Shown: positions 1 through 11,449, counted from the first letter of the stretch. The stretch is DNA of 64,000 nucleotides from Begonia masoniana (GCA_022432975.1 CM039502.1:29631133-29695132); one strand, 5' to 3'. The notes: generated by a model not told the origin, from the sequence alone. Numbers and translations are program-made.

Positions 1-1616
1 ATAAATCCTTTGTCCACTAACTCTTGCAATTGAGTCTTTAGTTCCTTCAATTCAACTGGTGCCATACGGTAGGGATTCTTTGATGTAGGTAACGCCTCAG
101 GTTATGTATCAACCACAAATTTAATTTCTCTATCGGGTGGTAACCCGGGCAAGTCGTCCAAGAATACATCAGGGAACTCTCGAACCATGGGAATATCTTG
201 AAGTTCTACCTTATCCTCCACCCACATATCAATTATGTTAGCTAGATAACTTACACAACCACTTCTCAGTAACCGCTGGGTTTCTAACGAGGATATAATT
301 GGTATCTTACTTGATTTTGGGATGGCTTGAAAAGAATACCAGTCCCCACTCGGGGGTCGGAATTCAACTAGACCAGTTCTACAGTTGATTATGGCATAAT
401 GTCTGAATAGCCAGTCCATACCCAAAATGACTTCATATCCCTTTATATCAATTAAAATCAACTCTACATATATCTCTTTTTCCCCTACTAATACAATTTC
501 ACCCTTTACTACTTGTTCAGAATGTAAGGATTCTCCCGACGGTAACATGACACTAAACGACTTATCGGCTAGAAGAGTCCGTAAATTATACCTGCATGCA
601 AATGTAGTTGCTACGAAAGAATGGGTAGCACGGGTATCTATAAGTGTGTATGCGGGTTTACCACAAATCTTAATCATACCTGTTATAACCGTTTGCTGTT
701 CCGCATCATCACCTTCCATCATGGCCAAAACTCTAGGTGCCACCCTCGTATGATTCACATCCGGCGGCATTGGACAATCCCTAACAACATGGCCAACCTT
801 ATCGCACCTATAACAGCGGCCCGTGTATAGTTTGCATTAGCCATGGTGGTTCTTCTGGCAGATGGAGCATAGCGGGGCCTGAGGAGCTTGAGGAACTCAA
901 GGAACTAGAGGAGTCCCTTGAGGCCACTTTCCTTTTCCTCGATCGTCATTGGGGTTGTAGGGCCTTTTGATGCCTCTCTGTTGATGCTGCCACCTCATAA
1001 TAGGGTACGTTGTGGATCCCTGCAGTCTTCACTCCCCTGAAAAGGTTTGGTCTTGAACGAACTGGTGAATCTTCTCTTCTTCATCATCCACCAAACGGGG
1101 TGCAAATCGTGACAATGCTTCGAACTTACAAATGTAGTCCGCCACAGAACCGGTTTGGCATAGCTGCATAAATTTTATCTTTTTGCTAGCTCGAACCGCT
1201 CGATTGAATTACTTGTCAAAGAAGGTCGTCTTGAACCACGCCCAAGTCATAGTTTCCATGTTAATAGTGCTTTTAATTGAATCTCACCAATGCCTTGCTC
1301 TCAGTGCAAGGTGAAAAACAGCACATGTGATCTTGTCCCCCTCTTCGACCTTGGCAAACATGAACATGTCCTCAATTGTTCGAATCCATTCCTCAGCATA
1401 GATAGGATCCGAAACTTGACCATTAAATACCAGGGGTCGAAGCCGGTGTAAACGTTCGCCTCCATGGTCATGGGTTGCATTCGAACTGGAGTTCCCTTGC
1501 TCTTCTCTAGTAGCCACAAGTTGCTCGATTTGGCAGGATTGGCGAATCACCAACTCCGTTAAATGGGCAATAGTGTTACTATCCTCGTTGCCTTCTCTCT
1601 GTTGACCTCTCACCAT
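1..1616 (-). pseudogene. Element A gag-protease and start of RT (Tekay-like Ty3/gypsy), degraded, cut by window edge
   Basis: Gag-pol relic read right to left from an ATG at 1616. The Gag start (MVRGQQR...) is nearly the same as that of element B, so A belongs to the same family. Gag opens cleanly to about 1285, where the codon after RHW is a stop, and more breaks follow. A CCHC zinc knuckle (CYRCDKVGHVVRDC) is readable near 780-830. The protease lies at 102-770, but its active-site triad reads D-T-R instead of D-T-G (codon 630-632), which should abolish catalysis. Another stop lies just upstream of the RT start near 100. The linker PGLPPDREI leading to RT is visible, and the rest of pol lies beyond position 1. 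Ty3 Gag packages the element RNA and Pol copies and integrates it. This copy cannot encode either protein intact. Confidence 0.9.
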
Positions 1617-1762
1617 CTTGGGAATCCTAACAAATTATCATAAATACATCTTAACTTTGAATGACATTACTAAAATCGTAAACACTTACAGTTGCTGGAG
1701 AGTACTCATGTGGTGATTTGTGCTGGTAGGAAGTCTACAGAACCAATTTTTAAACCCAGGTC

Positions 1763-1774
1763 GCTTTGATACCA
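1763..1774 (-). other. Primer-binding site of element A
   Basis: On the minus strand it reads TGGTATCAAAGC, one base from TGGTATCAGAGC, the usual plant site complementary to the 3' end of initiator-Met tRNA. It lies 4 bases inside the LTR boundary at 1779, which fixes the strand of the element. Confidence 0.85.
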
Positions 1775-1778
1775 TAAT

Positions 1779-4143
1779 TGTCACAACCCGAAACCCAACA
1801 GGTCGAGAATTTCGTATAAACATATTCGTAATCAAAATGTCAACCCAAATTCTCTTTTTTTTATAAATAAATACATTTTTAAAGAAATTCCAATCAAATT
1901 CGGAGACGTTTAAAAATCATTTGGGGAAATGTCTATTTAAAGAAAGAATTAATAGACAATCAAATTAACCTCTGTTGTTTACATCTACCACTCATTTCTA
2001 TCGAGCGTCATCCACCGCTCAACAGTAAAAATCTCACATCTACCGATGATGTCAGACCACGTGTTACCCACGTGCTTTCATTAACTCAGCAGATGACATC
2101 CACCGGTGAATATTAACACCCTACATCCATCGATCACAAAATGACAAAACTCGCAAGCCACATCTACCGATCACAAAATGACAAAACTCACAAGCCACAT
2201 CTACCGATCACAAAACGACAAACTCACAAGCCACATCTACCGATCACAAAAGGACAAAACTCACAAGTCACATCTACCGGTCACAAAACGACAAAATTTT
2301 CTACTTACATTTACTGATCGATAACACTCACTGAATACATCTACCGCTCAGACCACGTGTTACCCACGTGATTTCATTAACTCGGCAGACGACATCTACC
2401 ACTCAACAGTGATGATAATCAACATCTACCGACCAATAACACTTATTGTATACATCCATCGATTACTGGTTGAAGTTGACATTTTAAAACTCTGTTCTTC
2501 TATAAACTCACCCCTTTAATGAAAATCCCCAGACACATAAACATCGAAAATTCTTAACTTAAATACGTAGCGGAAGACTTAGAGAAATCAAATGAACCTT
2601 TAGTCTTAAAATCTTCTTTAAACACGAAACTGTATCAAACAATCCCAGTATTCTTCATCATAAGAAAACATCATCATACTCATGTTTCAATATCTTAGAC
2701 CTTACTAAAAACATATTACGAGCAACACACCACGGGTTAAAATCGTTCCTCAGCCACAAATCATCGCCACGAGCATCAACCAGCAACTAGACCTAAGCAT
2801 TTTCTTCTAGAGTGAAGTCCTCACCAGTTGTTTCGTCATCTACATCATAAGGTTCAAACTATAAGCCTAATACTTAGTAAGGAGTGCAACAAATACATGC
2901 ATTCTCAATAAAATCATGTTCACATCTCTTACTTAAATCAGAAATCATGCTTATGTCCTCATTCATTTTCAAATCGTGGGAATCATATACTTGTTCATCA
3001 TTTTCATATCATGGATTAAGGAGAAGTTTGTGCCGAAGGGGGGTAGGCAGAGTGCGTGTACATGGCCCATACGGGCAAGAATCATGGTCCATCCCTGGAC
3101 AGTGACATGGCCAATACCACCCCCAACCCTCACTTAATCAAGGTTTCATACGTTTCGTTTTCTTGTTTCATTTATAAAGGAGTATGCGTGTAAGACACTT
3201 TGTATACTCTGTAAATAAATTATGATGCATGAATATAATCATTCTCAAAACATGAGACCATGGAAGGAGTCGTTCATCAGAAAACAGAGCATACACTATT
3301 TCAAATATTATACTAAAACAGACAACTTCTCAAACATAATCGAATATCAGAAACAACTCAACCTACTACCCTTGTGATGCAGGGCCCTAATGGCTAGAAA
3401 TCTTAACACACTCACTTACTTGGATCCCTTAGCAATGTCTTTCTTCACTTGGAGCTTTTTCCCACCTAAGTCATTTCACGTATTAATGTAAGAAAACAAA
3501 TCCTAAGTAGTCTAATATTCTAGAATGGTAGCTCTCTAGCTAAATATATATCCTAGAAGTCTAACTCATTTCCATTCGAGCATTATATCAGTCACCTAGT
3601 GTGCATAAAACCCTCAGCTAAACGATACTGTTGTTCGGGTTCACCAACTACCCAGGCTCAGCCAACATTCATTATTTCTACTTATTATCTACGACAAATC
3701 ATAAATGCTATGTTAATAGCTATTTCTACTATGATACTTCAACTTCCTCAGAAAACTCGAATCTAAAACTCTAATCAACTCTTAAATGACTAATCAGTAA
3801 ACGCATTGTCCAAGTCTTACATCGAGCTTGGAGAATCGGAAGAAATTTAAAGGGAGTCAATCGCTGGAGGAAGAACAGAGAAAGGAGCTGAGGGGAAAGA
3901 GAGTCGGCTGAAAGGGGAAAGTGAGCTGAGGGAGGTTTTTGTGAGGTTTTAGGATTTCCATTTTCTATTCATACACTATTGAGCTAGGCCTATTTACAAG
4001 TTTGCCACCAAACCTAATTTTATAAAAAGAGCTGATTAAACTTTGGCGCCTAAATTTTTGACCAAGGAAATGTATGCATGGATGGCAGTTAATTCAGTTG
4101 CGTTAAAAGAAAGTTCACCTGCCTGAAGTTGTCGGGTGTTACA
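1779..4143 (-). repeat. 5' LTR of element A (family 1)
   Basis: The minus-strand copy ends at 4143 with sequence matching the start of element B's LTR (minus strand TGTAACACCCGACAA...), and its other end (TGTCACAACCCG at 1779) abuts the primer-binding site. Length is 2365 bp against 2282 bp for B's 5' LTR. It holds the shared spliced-leader layout (5' splice site near 3817, GATGTAG 3' splice site near 2850) and a 37-bp tandem repeat. The bases after 4143 (CACCT) should be the target duplication, but the partner lies outside the window. Confidence 0.88.
2131..2300. repeat. 37-bp tandem array in LTR of element A
   Basis: About 4.5 units of 36-37 bp, each carrying ATCACAAAA(T/C)GACAAAA and CACATCTACCG. 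The CATCTACCG and GATCAC words recur in the arrays of families 1 and 2 elsewhere in the window. Flanking sequence (2030-2130, 2300-2470) carries scattered degenerate copies. Confidence 0.85.
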
Positions 4144-4245
4144 CACCTCGTCCTTTAAAAATTTGTACTTATGTGTATGGAAAACACATCATTTTAACCA
4201 TTCATTCGTTAAAGGATTTGTTGGAATATGTAGTAGACAATTCAA
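4144..4245. other. Short spacer, no gene
   Basis: Sequence between the LTR of element A and the envelope-like relic. Probably part of the same SIRE-like element, upstream of the relic. No motif recognised. Confidence 0.5.
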
Positions 4246-4922
4246 TTGAAATCTATTATAAAGCTTCTAAGGATCCCAAATTTGTTTTGTAATGATGATG
4301 GGTTATATTTTTTAAGAATGATTATAAAAAATCCGCATAGACCTTTACTTGTGAAACCTAAGGTTAAAGATTTGAATGTTCGTGCTAGAGTTTTTCACCA
4401 TATATTTCTGTACAATTTATTGTCTAGAGATGGTTATCGGGATCACATTAGCACTATGGACCTCTATTTCCTCTGCAAGTTTTTTAGACGTGAGAGGTTT
4501 AATGTCGTACATATCATTATCCATTGTATGCTGAATGTCTTCAGTAACTCAACTAATCTCTTCCTTTTAACCATCTCTTAATGAAAGTGTTCGAGCTTAA
4601 TGGGGTGGAGATTCCTCCTACTGAAATTTCGTTGTCACTGAAGAAGGTTGACACGTACACTAAATCCACTCTTGCTAGAATGGGCATTGCTTGGAATGAG
4701 GATGGTGTGTGGTTCTTTAAGACTCTTCATCAAAGATCTTCGTCTGCTGGACCATCTATGAACGTTGAGGAACTGGCTGATCATGAGCTACCAGATGTTC
4801 CATCTATTAAGATGCATCATCGTTCAGACATTCCTAGAGGCGGATTTGCGAAACTTGAAGAAAAGATTAATCACATATCTGCGTGCATCTCCAGCTTGGC
4901 CACCTCCTTTAGCAACTATTAA
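4246..4922 (+). pseudogene. Envelope-like ORF relic of a SIRE-type Ty1/copia element
   Basis: Two consecutive open stretches, 4246-4581 (111 codons) and 4581-4922 (113 codons), look like pieces of one protein broken by a stop or frameshift near 4580. The first carries a run of the kind RVFHHIFLYNLL...DGYRDHIS..DLYFL, which resembles the envelope-like third ORF of SIRE/Maximus copia elements. The second looks like its C-terminal part. Downstream is a degenerate SIRE-type polypurine tract (ending at 5572) and then an LTR start, the expected position for this ORF. No signal peptide or convincing membrane span is visible in what remains, and nothing suggests a functional protein. The family call is from pattern memory, so confidence is moderate. 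Confidence 0.5.
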
Positions 4923-5572
4923 TCTCAGACAACCTTGCGTTTTGACATGATTGATTAAAGACTTGACTATTTCTCTCACTACTTCTGGTCACATTCCTTC
5001 ACTAACAATTCCGATCCTGCTCCATTTCATGCTGATGATCCTCCGCAAGACTTATGATTTAGTTTAGCGGCCTTACTTATGCTTACTGTTTATGTGCTTG
5101 ACTTGATTGTACTCTCTTTTATTTAGTCACTTCTTTTATTTGGGTATAACTTTAATTAGTGTTTTTTGTGCGTGTTTTGCCAAGACTATTTACTCTATCT
5201 AGTGTTCTACTTTATTTAAACTCTTCTATTTATGTCTGCATGGATGACTAATGTTTTAATTTCTTTTATATTATTTTAAGTCTATACTATCACTATATGC
5301 TTGTTTTTAGATTTCTTTGTATTTTTCTTTGGTCTTTTGGGGAGTTTAAAAACAAATATTACTCTGCCAATTTTTTTTATAATACTAAAAGGGGAGAAAA
5401 GTGAATGAACTATTATTTGCATAGAATATAATACATCAATTAAGGGGGAAGGTTTATCTTAATGGACTAATGATTGCATAGAAAATAGTGCATCAATTAA
5501 TGGGGAGCATTTATTTTAAAACAAGTTTAGAGTTTTGTGAATTTATTTTTTCATCATAAAAAAATGAGAGAT
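4923..5572 (+). other. 3' untranslated and polypurine region of the SIRE-like element
   Basis: AT-rich sequence with three purine-rich tracts (AAAAGGGGAGAAAAG near 5388, AAGGGGGAAGG near 5442, a GGGGAG near 5500) and a final TCATCATAAAAAAATGAGAG at 5550-5570. The last is a decayed form of the TCATCATCAAAAAGGGGGAG tract that precedes the 3' LTR in SIRE/Maximus elements. No ORF. Confidence 0.55.
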
Positions 5573-6901
5573 TGTTAACTTAAAATATTTTTTAGAGTTA
5601 ATATATATTTTTGATGATGAATCATTTTATTCAAGCTTTCGTTGATTGATGATTATGTCGATAATAAGTAAAAGAAATATTCTTCTATTGCTTCTCATTG
5701 ACAATACCTTTTAAATGAGCTATTTAATCTTTCTAACGTTTGTATTCAAGTTTTTTCAGTCTTCAATAAAGCTTTAGAACTTGAAGTTAAATGTTTGAAA
5801 AAATGTCTTCAAAGTGTCAACTGAAGTGACAGAGTGTCGACCTCTAGTCATATTTATGAAAACTCCAGAAAGCGTCAAGTGTCGGCCAGATAGTGCTAGT
5901 GTCGACTGCAGAAACTAATGCAAAAATTTCATAGAGTTTCAAGTGTCGATCGAACATTGATAATGTAGACTGCAAGAACTAATGCAGAAATTCTAGAGAG
6001 TTTTAAGTATCGACCGGACAGTGCTATGTCGACCGCATGATCAAATCTAGAAATTTCAAAAGCCTTAATGTGTCGATTGGGAAGCCAAAGTGTCAACTGA
6101 GTTGTTGAATAACTTTTAAAATAATACACAACGTCAACAAAGTGTCGACCGAGCAAGAGGAAGTGTCGACCACACTAACGGCTTTATGAAGAAACTTATA
6201 AATAGAAGAATGAAGACTCATGAAGACCACTGGATCTGAAAAATTACAACGAAGTACTGTCAAATTAAAACTTGAAAATCTCTTCCCTCCATTGATCACT
6301 CACCTCTCCTAACTCATCAACTTGTGATTGTCTGCATTTAAAGTGTGGGAGATTTGTGTTCATCAATGTTTCGATCTCATTACTATTTGTGAACGTGTAA
6401 AGGATGACGCCTTGAAGAAAAGTCTTATAAGGCATTGATTGACGCTCAAAAGATCAATCGAGTGAACTCAAGAAGTTGAGATTGAGAGGAATCTTCAAAG
6501 AGAAGCCTTGAAGCAAAATGTAGGCAATATTGGTCGAATCGCGTCAACAACTCGGTTGCAACTCTTCTCTCTAAACTCTTTAGAATTTTCTCACTATAAG
6601 TTTTAACTCTAAAAAATTAATCTTATTGGTTGAGAATATTACTAAATTTGAACTTGTAAAAATTAGTAAGTCAATCATGAAAAAGTTATTCATAACCGAA
6701 TTGACAGAATGTCGGCCGCTAGTCATATTTATGAAACTCCAGAAAGTCTCAAGTGTCGACCACTTAGTGTTAGTGTCGACTGCAAAAACTAATGCAAAAA
6801 ATCCATAGAGTTTCAAATGTCGATTGGACAGTGATAGTGTAGACTGCAGGAACTAATGCAGAAATTTCAAAGTGTTTTAAGTGTCGACCAAACTGTGCTA
6901 A
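5573..6901 (+). mobile_element. SIRE-like 3' LTR, piece 1 (with internal duplication)
   Basis: Starts TGTTAACTTAAAA directly after the purine tract. It is rich in GTGTCGACC-type words. About 870 bp starting near 5830 begins again near 6703 (both contain CTAGTCATATTTATGAAA), so the LTR carries a partial tandem duplication. The second copy is interrupted at 6902 by a solo LTR and continues at 8829-9006, 29446-29647 and 30635 to about 30990. The 3' end of this LTR is not resolved. Confidence 0.6.
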
Positions 6902-8828
6902 TGTAACGTCCCAAATTAACCCTAATTTGAAATTTTTAATTTTTTTTCCCAATTTGATTTTATAAATCAGATTTAATTTCAAACATTATAACCATAATTT
7001 CTAAAATTTAAAAAAAAAAATTGAATGAAAACATTAAATGCACGGAAGTTTAAAACAATGTTCAATCATTAAATAGATTTGGTCAAAATGAATGCAGAAT
7101 TAAAACCATTCATAAAATTTTATCAATAATGAAGTCAACATAAATCATTCTAAATTTCCACCGAAATAATTTATGAAATATTCCCAAAAACTTGAAACAT
7201 ACTAATTTAAATTACTTCCTCAAATATTATCTTTTTCTGTATGTTCGCTTGCCTCTAGAAGGTTCTCGATCATAGTTAATTCTTCCTTAGGTAAAAATTT
7301 ACCTACATCACAAAATTATAAAACTATGAGAATAACTTAGTAAGCGAAAACATTAACTTTTACTGAATGCTGTCTTAACAGTTACATACTGGTTGAAACT
7401 CATTTTTCAACATTCGTTCAGACTTAATCATCTCATTGTCATTCAGGCTTTGTCATCTTACTTTCGTTCAGAAATAGTCATCTCATTGTCGTTCAGGCGT
7501 AGCCATCTCATTTTTGTTCAAGTATAGTCATCTCATTGTCGTTCAAACTTTGCTATTACATAATTTCTGTCAATTCCACCATGTTCATACGCATACAAAA
7601 TGTCCTACCAATTTTATCTTTATACAATTCTGTCAATGTCTAAACATGCGTGATCAAATATCAAAATCATATAATAAAATAATTATAAGAAAATAACATA
7701 GATTTTCTGATGTATGACCATAGCCAAAACGTTGAAAACATGGTATTTTCACTTACTTGGATTCCGAGAGGATAGGGTTATCGAGTTTTTTTTGGTATTC
7801 CAAATAATTTCCTGCCTAAATAAAATATTGGTATTAAAATCTCACTTAATTAAATCCTATTTTAGAAGAATTTAGGCAGAAATTCCTTACGTGTGCTCTT
7901 AGATCGGATAGGGTCGAATTAGATCGATTATGATGACTTTCAGAATCTTCCTACTTAAACAAAATATTCGATATTAATTTTTCACTTTAATAAATTTATT
8001 TCACAAGGATTTATGCAGAAATTCATTACCAGTTTATTCTTGGATCGATTCAGGTCAATCAGGTCAAAATTTGGGTCGGGTCAGTTTAGTTGGACCGGAT
8101 CTGGTTTGATTGGACCGAATTTGGCTTGGTTGGGCCAATTTTGGATTGTTGGACCGGTTCGGTTGGACCACACCTAAGTGAACCGGTTCAGTTTTAAAGA
8201 AAATTGGACTCTTCTTTCTCCTTCCTTCTTCTTCGCGATTTTCTTCACCCTTCTTCCTCGGCTGAAACAAAGACAGAGTGTGTTTCTCTTCTTGGTAAGA
8301 GCTGTTGCACACCAAAGAGATTTCTTCGTGTTGGAGAATGATCGTCGTGTCAGAGAGGGTTTGCTGGAAAGATGTCTGAATCTCTCCTGTTTGAGGAGTT
8401 TCACGGCGTTTTGAGGTCGAGTTGTGGTTGAAGATAGAGGTAGGAGTCTTTGAACTCGAGAGGTAGAGAGAACTGCTGTGACTTCATCCTTCGCTGAGCC
8501 TCTCTATTTATAGCAGAGGCCCGTACCCCGCTCCTCCGAGAAATCCAAGTTCAGATATGATTTTTTCAGCTGTAAGTTGTTCAGCTCAGATTTTCAGAGC
8601 TATCATCTGCTTCTCGGATTTCCAGAGGAGAAGCTGACTGTTGTTTTCCCCAAAATCCGAATTCAGCTCGGATTTGCTGAGTTGTAACATTATCGGATTT
8701 TCAGACGGTTGAACGTTGATATGTGATTTTACCTTGTTTTTTATCTAATTTTCAAAGAATAAATCCGAGATTAGGTTTGACTTGGTTTGATTTGGGAAAT
8801 TTTGAATTTCGAACCCTAAAATGTTACA
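6902..8828 (-). mobile_element. Solo LTR, Ty3-like, in SIRE LTR
   Basis: Bounded by TGTAACG... and ...GTTACA, 1927 bp, with a near-perfect target duplication (GCTAA at 6897-6901, ACTAA at 8829-8833). The flanking SIRE sequence joins across it when compared with the copy near 6020. No internal coding region, so it is a solo LTR. On the minus strand it has the same leader layout as the other LTRs: GTAAGTGAAAAT near 7755, a CATACATCA word just after it, TTACTAAG near 7340 and GATGTAG near 7310. It has no large tandem array. Small ORFs at 8064-8414 lie in its pyrimidine-rich first-exon region and are not credible genes. Confidence 0.8.
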
Positions 8829-9006
8829 ACTAATTTCGACCGCATGATCAAATCTAGAAATTCCAAAAGCCTTAATGTGTCGATCGGGAAGCCAAAGTGT
8901 CGACTTAGTTGTTGAATGACTTTTAAAATAACATACAACGTCAACAAAGTATCGACCAAGCAAGAGGAAGTGTCGTCGACCACACTAATTGCTTTCTAAA
9001 GAAACT
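8829..9006 (+). mobile_element. SIRE-like LTR, piece 2
   Basis: Matches 6015-6195 (AACGTCAACAAAGT, GAGCAAGAGGAAGTGTCG). Ends with AAACT, the target duplication of element B. Confidence 0.65.
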
Positions 9007-9296
9007 TGTAACACCCGACAATCTCTGCCAAGTGATTTTCTTAACGGAATTAACTGTCACCTTTATTATTAATACTTGAATTTAATTTTAATGCCAAGGT
9101 TTATTTGGTTTCTAATTTTGGGGTGGCAAAATGGTAATTAGGAAGGATCTTACTAATGTAAATAGAAAATGAAAACTTTAAACCTCACTTAAACCCCACT
9201 GTAGCCGACATTCTCTCTCGGTGATTCCTGTGCTTCCAGAGCTTTTTCTCTGCCGACGATTCCCTCTTTGGCAATCGATTTCTCCCTACATTCGAG

Positions 9297-10306
9297 GTAA
9301 GATTTAGTCAATGTAGCTGCCGTGTAGTTGTTTGGAACTCTGTTTTCAACTAGAACCCAATGTTTCAAGATTCTTCAATGGCCAGATAATAGGAACATTT
9401 TTATCGGTGTTTGGTAATGGCATTTCCAAATCGATTCTGGACATTTAATATAACCGACCCTAATTAATCGTTAGTTGAACCCAGCTGTTTTGGTTTTTGA
9501 TTTCAGACTGCACACAGAGAACTAGACTAAGGGATTCGGAAATGACTTTAGTTATTAGATTCTAACATGATTTGTGATTAGGACTATTAGGAATTTTATT
9601 TTAACTACTATAATGTAATGTTTTAGGTGAAGAAGTCCAAAGAAAAGGAGCTCAAGTTGCTAAGGAAACCAGGTAAGTGAATGTGTAGGATTCCAGGCCA
9701 TTAGGGCCCTACATCATAAGGATGCTAGGTAGAAACTGATACGATGATTAGGAGTTATTTAAGCTATTGTCTGTTACTTATGTTGATGTTTGTTTTAAGT
9801 TAGTAAGATGGTTTGTACTTGGATGATTCACGGATGTTTGAGAACTATGTTATGTGATGTTCTGTTAGAGTCTATGAAGTCAACTGTCTAGTATGATAAA
9901 TTCCATAGTCTGATGATTTAAGAACATTCATGTCATGCATCATGATTTACTCCTCAAGCATATGAAAATGATTTATGAGCATGTTTTCTCCATGAACAAG
10001 ATATGAGAATGAATATGAAAACGATCCCATACAACATGATTAAGTGAGGGTTGGGGGCGGGTTGACGTATGCCACAGTCCAAAGAGGGACCATGAAAACG
10101 ACCCGATAGAGAATATGATCAAAATCACTGTCAACCCCCCTTTTACGGCACAAATCCTCCCTTAATCCATATGATGAAAACGATGAATAGAAACAAGAAT
10201 GATAAATGATCAAGAACATGTTTTTCTCAACTGTACATTCATGAATACATGTTAGTTTGCATTCCTTACTAAGCATTAGGCTTATAGTTTAAACCTCATG
10301 ATGTAG
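9297..10306 (+). other. Candidate two-intron leader in the 5' LTR of element B
   Basis: Intron 1 9297-9626: donor TTCGAG/GTAAGA, acceptor GTTTTAG/GTGAAG. Exon 2 9627-9672 (46 nt). Intron 2 9673-10306 (634 bp): donor CCAG/GTAAGTG, a GGGCCCTACATCA word at about 9703, TTACTAAG branch-like site about 35 nt before the acceptor GATGTAG/GTGAC. The same order and spacing recur in the LTRs of the other families. Splicing itself is inferred. No transcript data are available here. Confidence 0.5.
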
Positions 10307-10353
10307 GTGACGAGTTTTCAGGTGAGGATCTCAAAGTCAATGAGGATGTTTAA
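10307..10353 (+). other. Candidate last coding exon: 15-residue acidic tail (GDEFSGEDLKVNEDV) in LTR
   Basis: Starting after the GATGTAG acceptor, 47 nt run to a TAA. With the last G of exon 2 they read as GDEFSGEDLKVNEDV and stop, and exon 2 is open in the same frame. In element A the matching 47 nt keep D-E--GED and differ largely at third positions, with TAG instead of TAA. In family 2 (44929-44975) and in element D (family 3) the stretch is also exactly 47 nt. No ATG is found in frame in exon 1, so translation would need an upstream or non-AUG start. Could be chance. Confidence 0.35.
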
Positions 10354-11292
10354 GCTCGGTTGCTGGAAGGTGCTCAGGGTGGAGATTGGTGGCTGGCAGG
10401 CGATATTGACCCGCGGTTATGCTCACATTAAGTAAGTAAGGTTTATAAAAGACTGAAGTCTGTGTAGGATGAGATTTCTTTTTACAACATTGGGATTTTG
10501 GGATTTGTCTATTTGATCTCTGAGTTCGAGGAATGATTTAAGTTTATAGAATGATCTGCTTAATTAAGTCTTCCGTTTCACGTATCTTGAATGAGTCTAT
10601 GATTTTTATTCGTTTAAAGTATATGCCTATCAAGTTGAAATCTATGAGAGTCGGGTACCTTTCTGTTGGTTGAAGTTGTTTGATGATTATCGTGTTTTCT
10701 ACTGAGTGATAGGAGTCGGATAAGTGTATCATCCGACTGACGTCATCGGCGGTTGTCGAATGATAGAAGTTGAACGATTGAGTCTTCCGGCTGACGTCAT
10801 CGGATGATGTCGAGTGTTTACTCACCGGATGATGTAAGTAAAGTATTTAGTCGTTTGTTCACCGGATGAAGTCTCCTGTCGGATGAGGTAAGTAAGTCAC
10901 GTGCATTGCACATGTCCACCGGATGATGCCCATGTCTACCGGGCGATGTAGGTGTTTTCTTTACCGGATGATATAAGTAATGTTTTTTCGTTTAGTAACC
11001 GGGCGATGTAGGTGTTTTCTTTACCGGATGATATAAGTAATGTTTTGTCGTTTAGTGACCGAGTGATGTTTTAATTAGACACGTGAAACGCCTGTGTCCG
11101 CGGGCAGATGTGTAATGTATTTCGTTGCTGGGCGATGCCTAATGAATCACGTGTGATGTCTTGAACTAAGTTATGATTTAAAAGAAAAATATAGAAAAAT
11201 AAAAAGGGAGAGAACAAAGGAATGTAAGGATATATGGTCAATTCTAAAAGAGTCATGGTTTAGTTTCGGCCCTACTGGGGTCATTACAATTA

Positions 11293-11304
11293 TGGTATCA
11301 GAGC
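11293..11304 (+). other. Primer-binding site of element B
   Basis: TGGTATCAGAGC, complementary to initiator-Met tRNA, four bases after the LTR end at 11288. Confidence 0.92.
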
Positions 11305-11449
11305 AAAACCGGGTTTTAAAATCGATTCTGCAGACTGCCTCATAGCACAGATTGCCACCTGAGTACACTCCAACAACTGTAAGTGTTTATGATTTTAGTA
11401 ATGTCATTAAGTTAAGATATGTTATGATTATTTTCTTAGGAATCCCAAA

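Larger units (their letters stand above)
9007..11288 (+). repeat. 5' LTR of element B (family 1)
   Basis: 2282 bp, TGTAACACCC...GGGGTCATTACA. In order: short U3 with a TATA-like box about 150 bp in, pyrimidine-rich first exon, candidate introns 9297-9626 and 9673-10306, short acidic ORF tail 10307-10353, then GATGACGTCA-type words (10740-10900) and only two copies of the 60-bp repeat (about 10937-11060). Confidence 0.92.

Noticed and set aside
4246..4922. Two independent host genes
   Set aside because: The two frames abut, resemble one envelope-like relic and precede a SIRE-type purine tract and LTR.
8064..8414. Overlapping frames of 76-83 codons on both strands
   Set aside because: Purine/pyrimidine-biased first-exon region of a solo LTR. 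Open by composition, no known domain.
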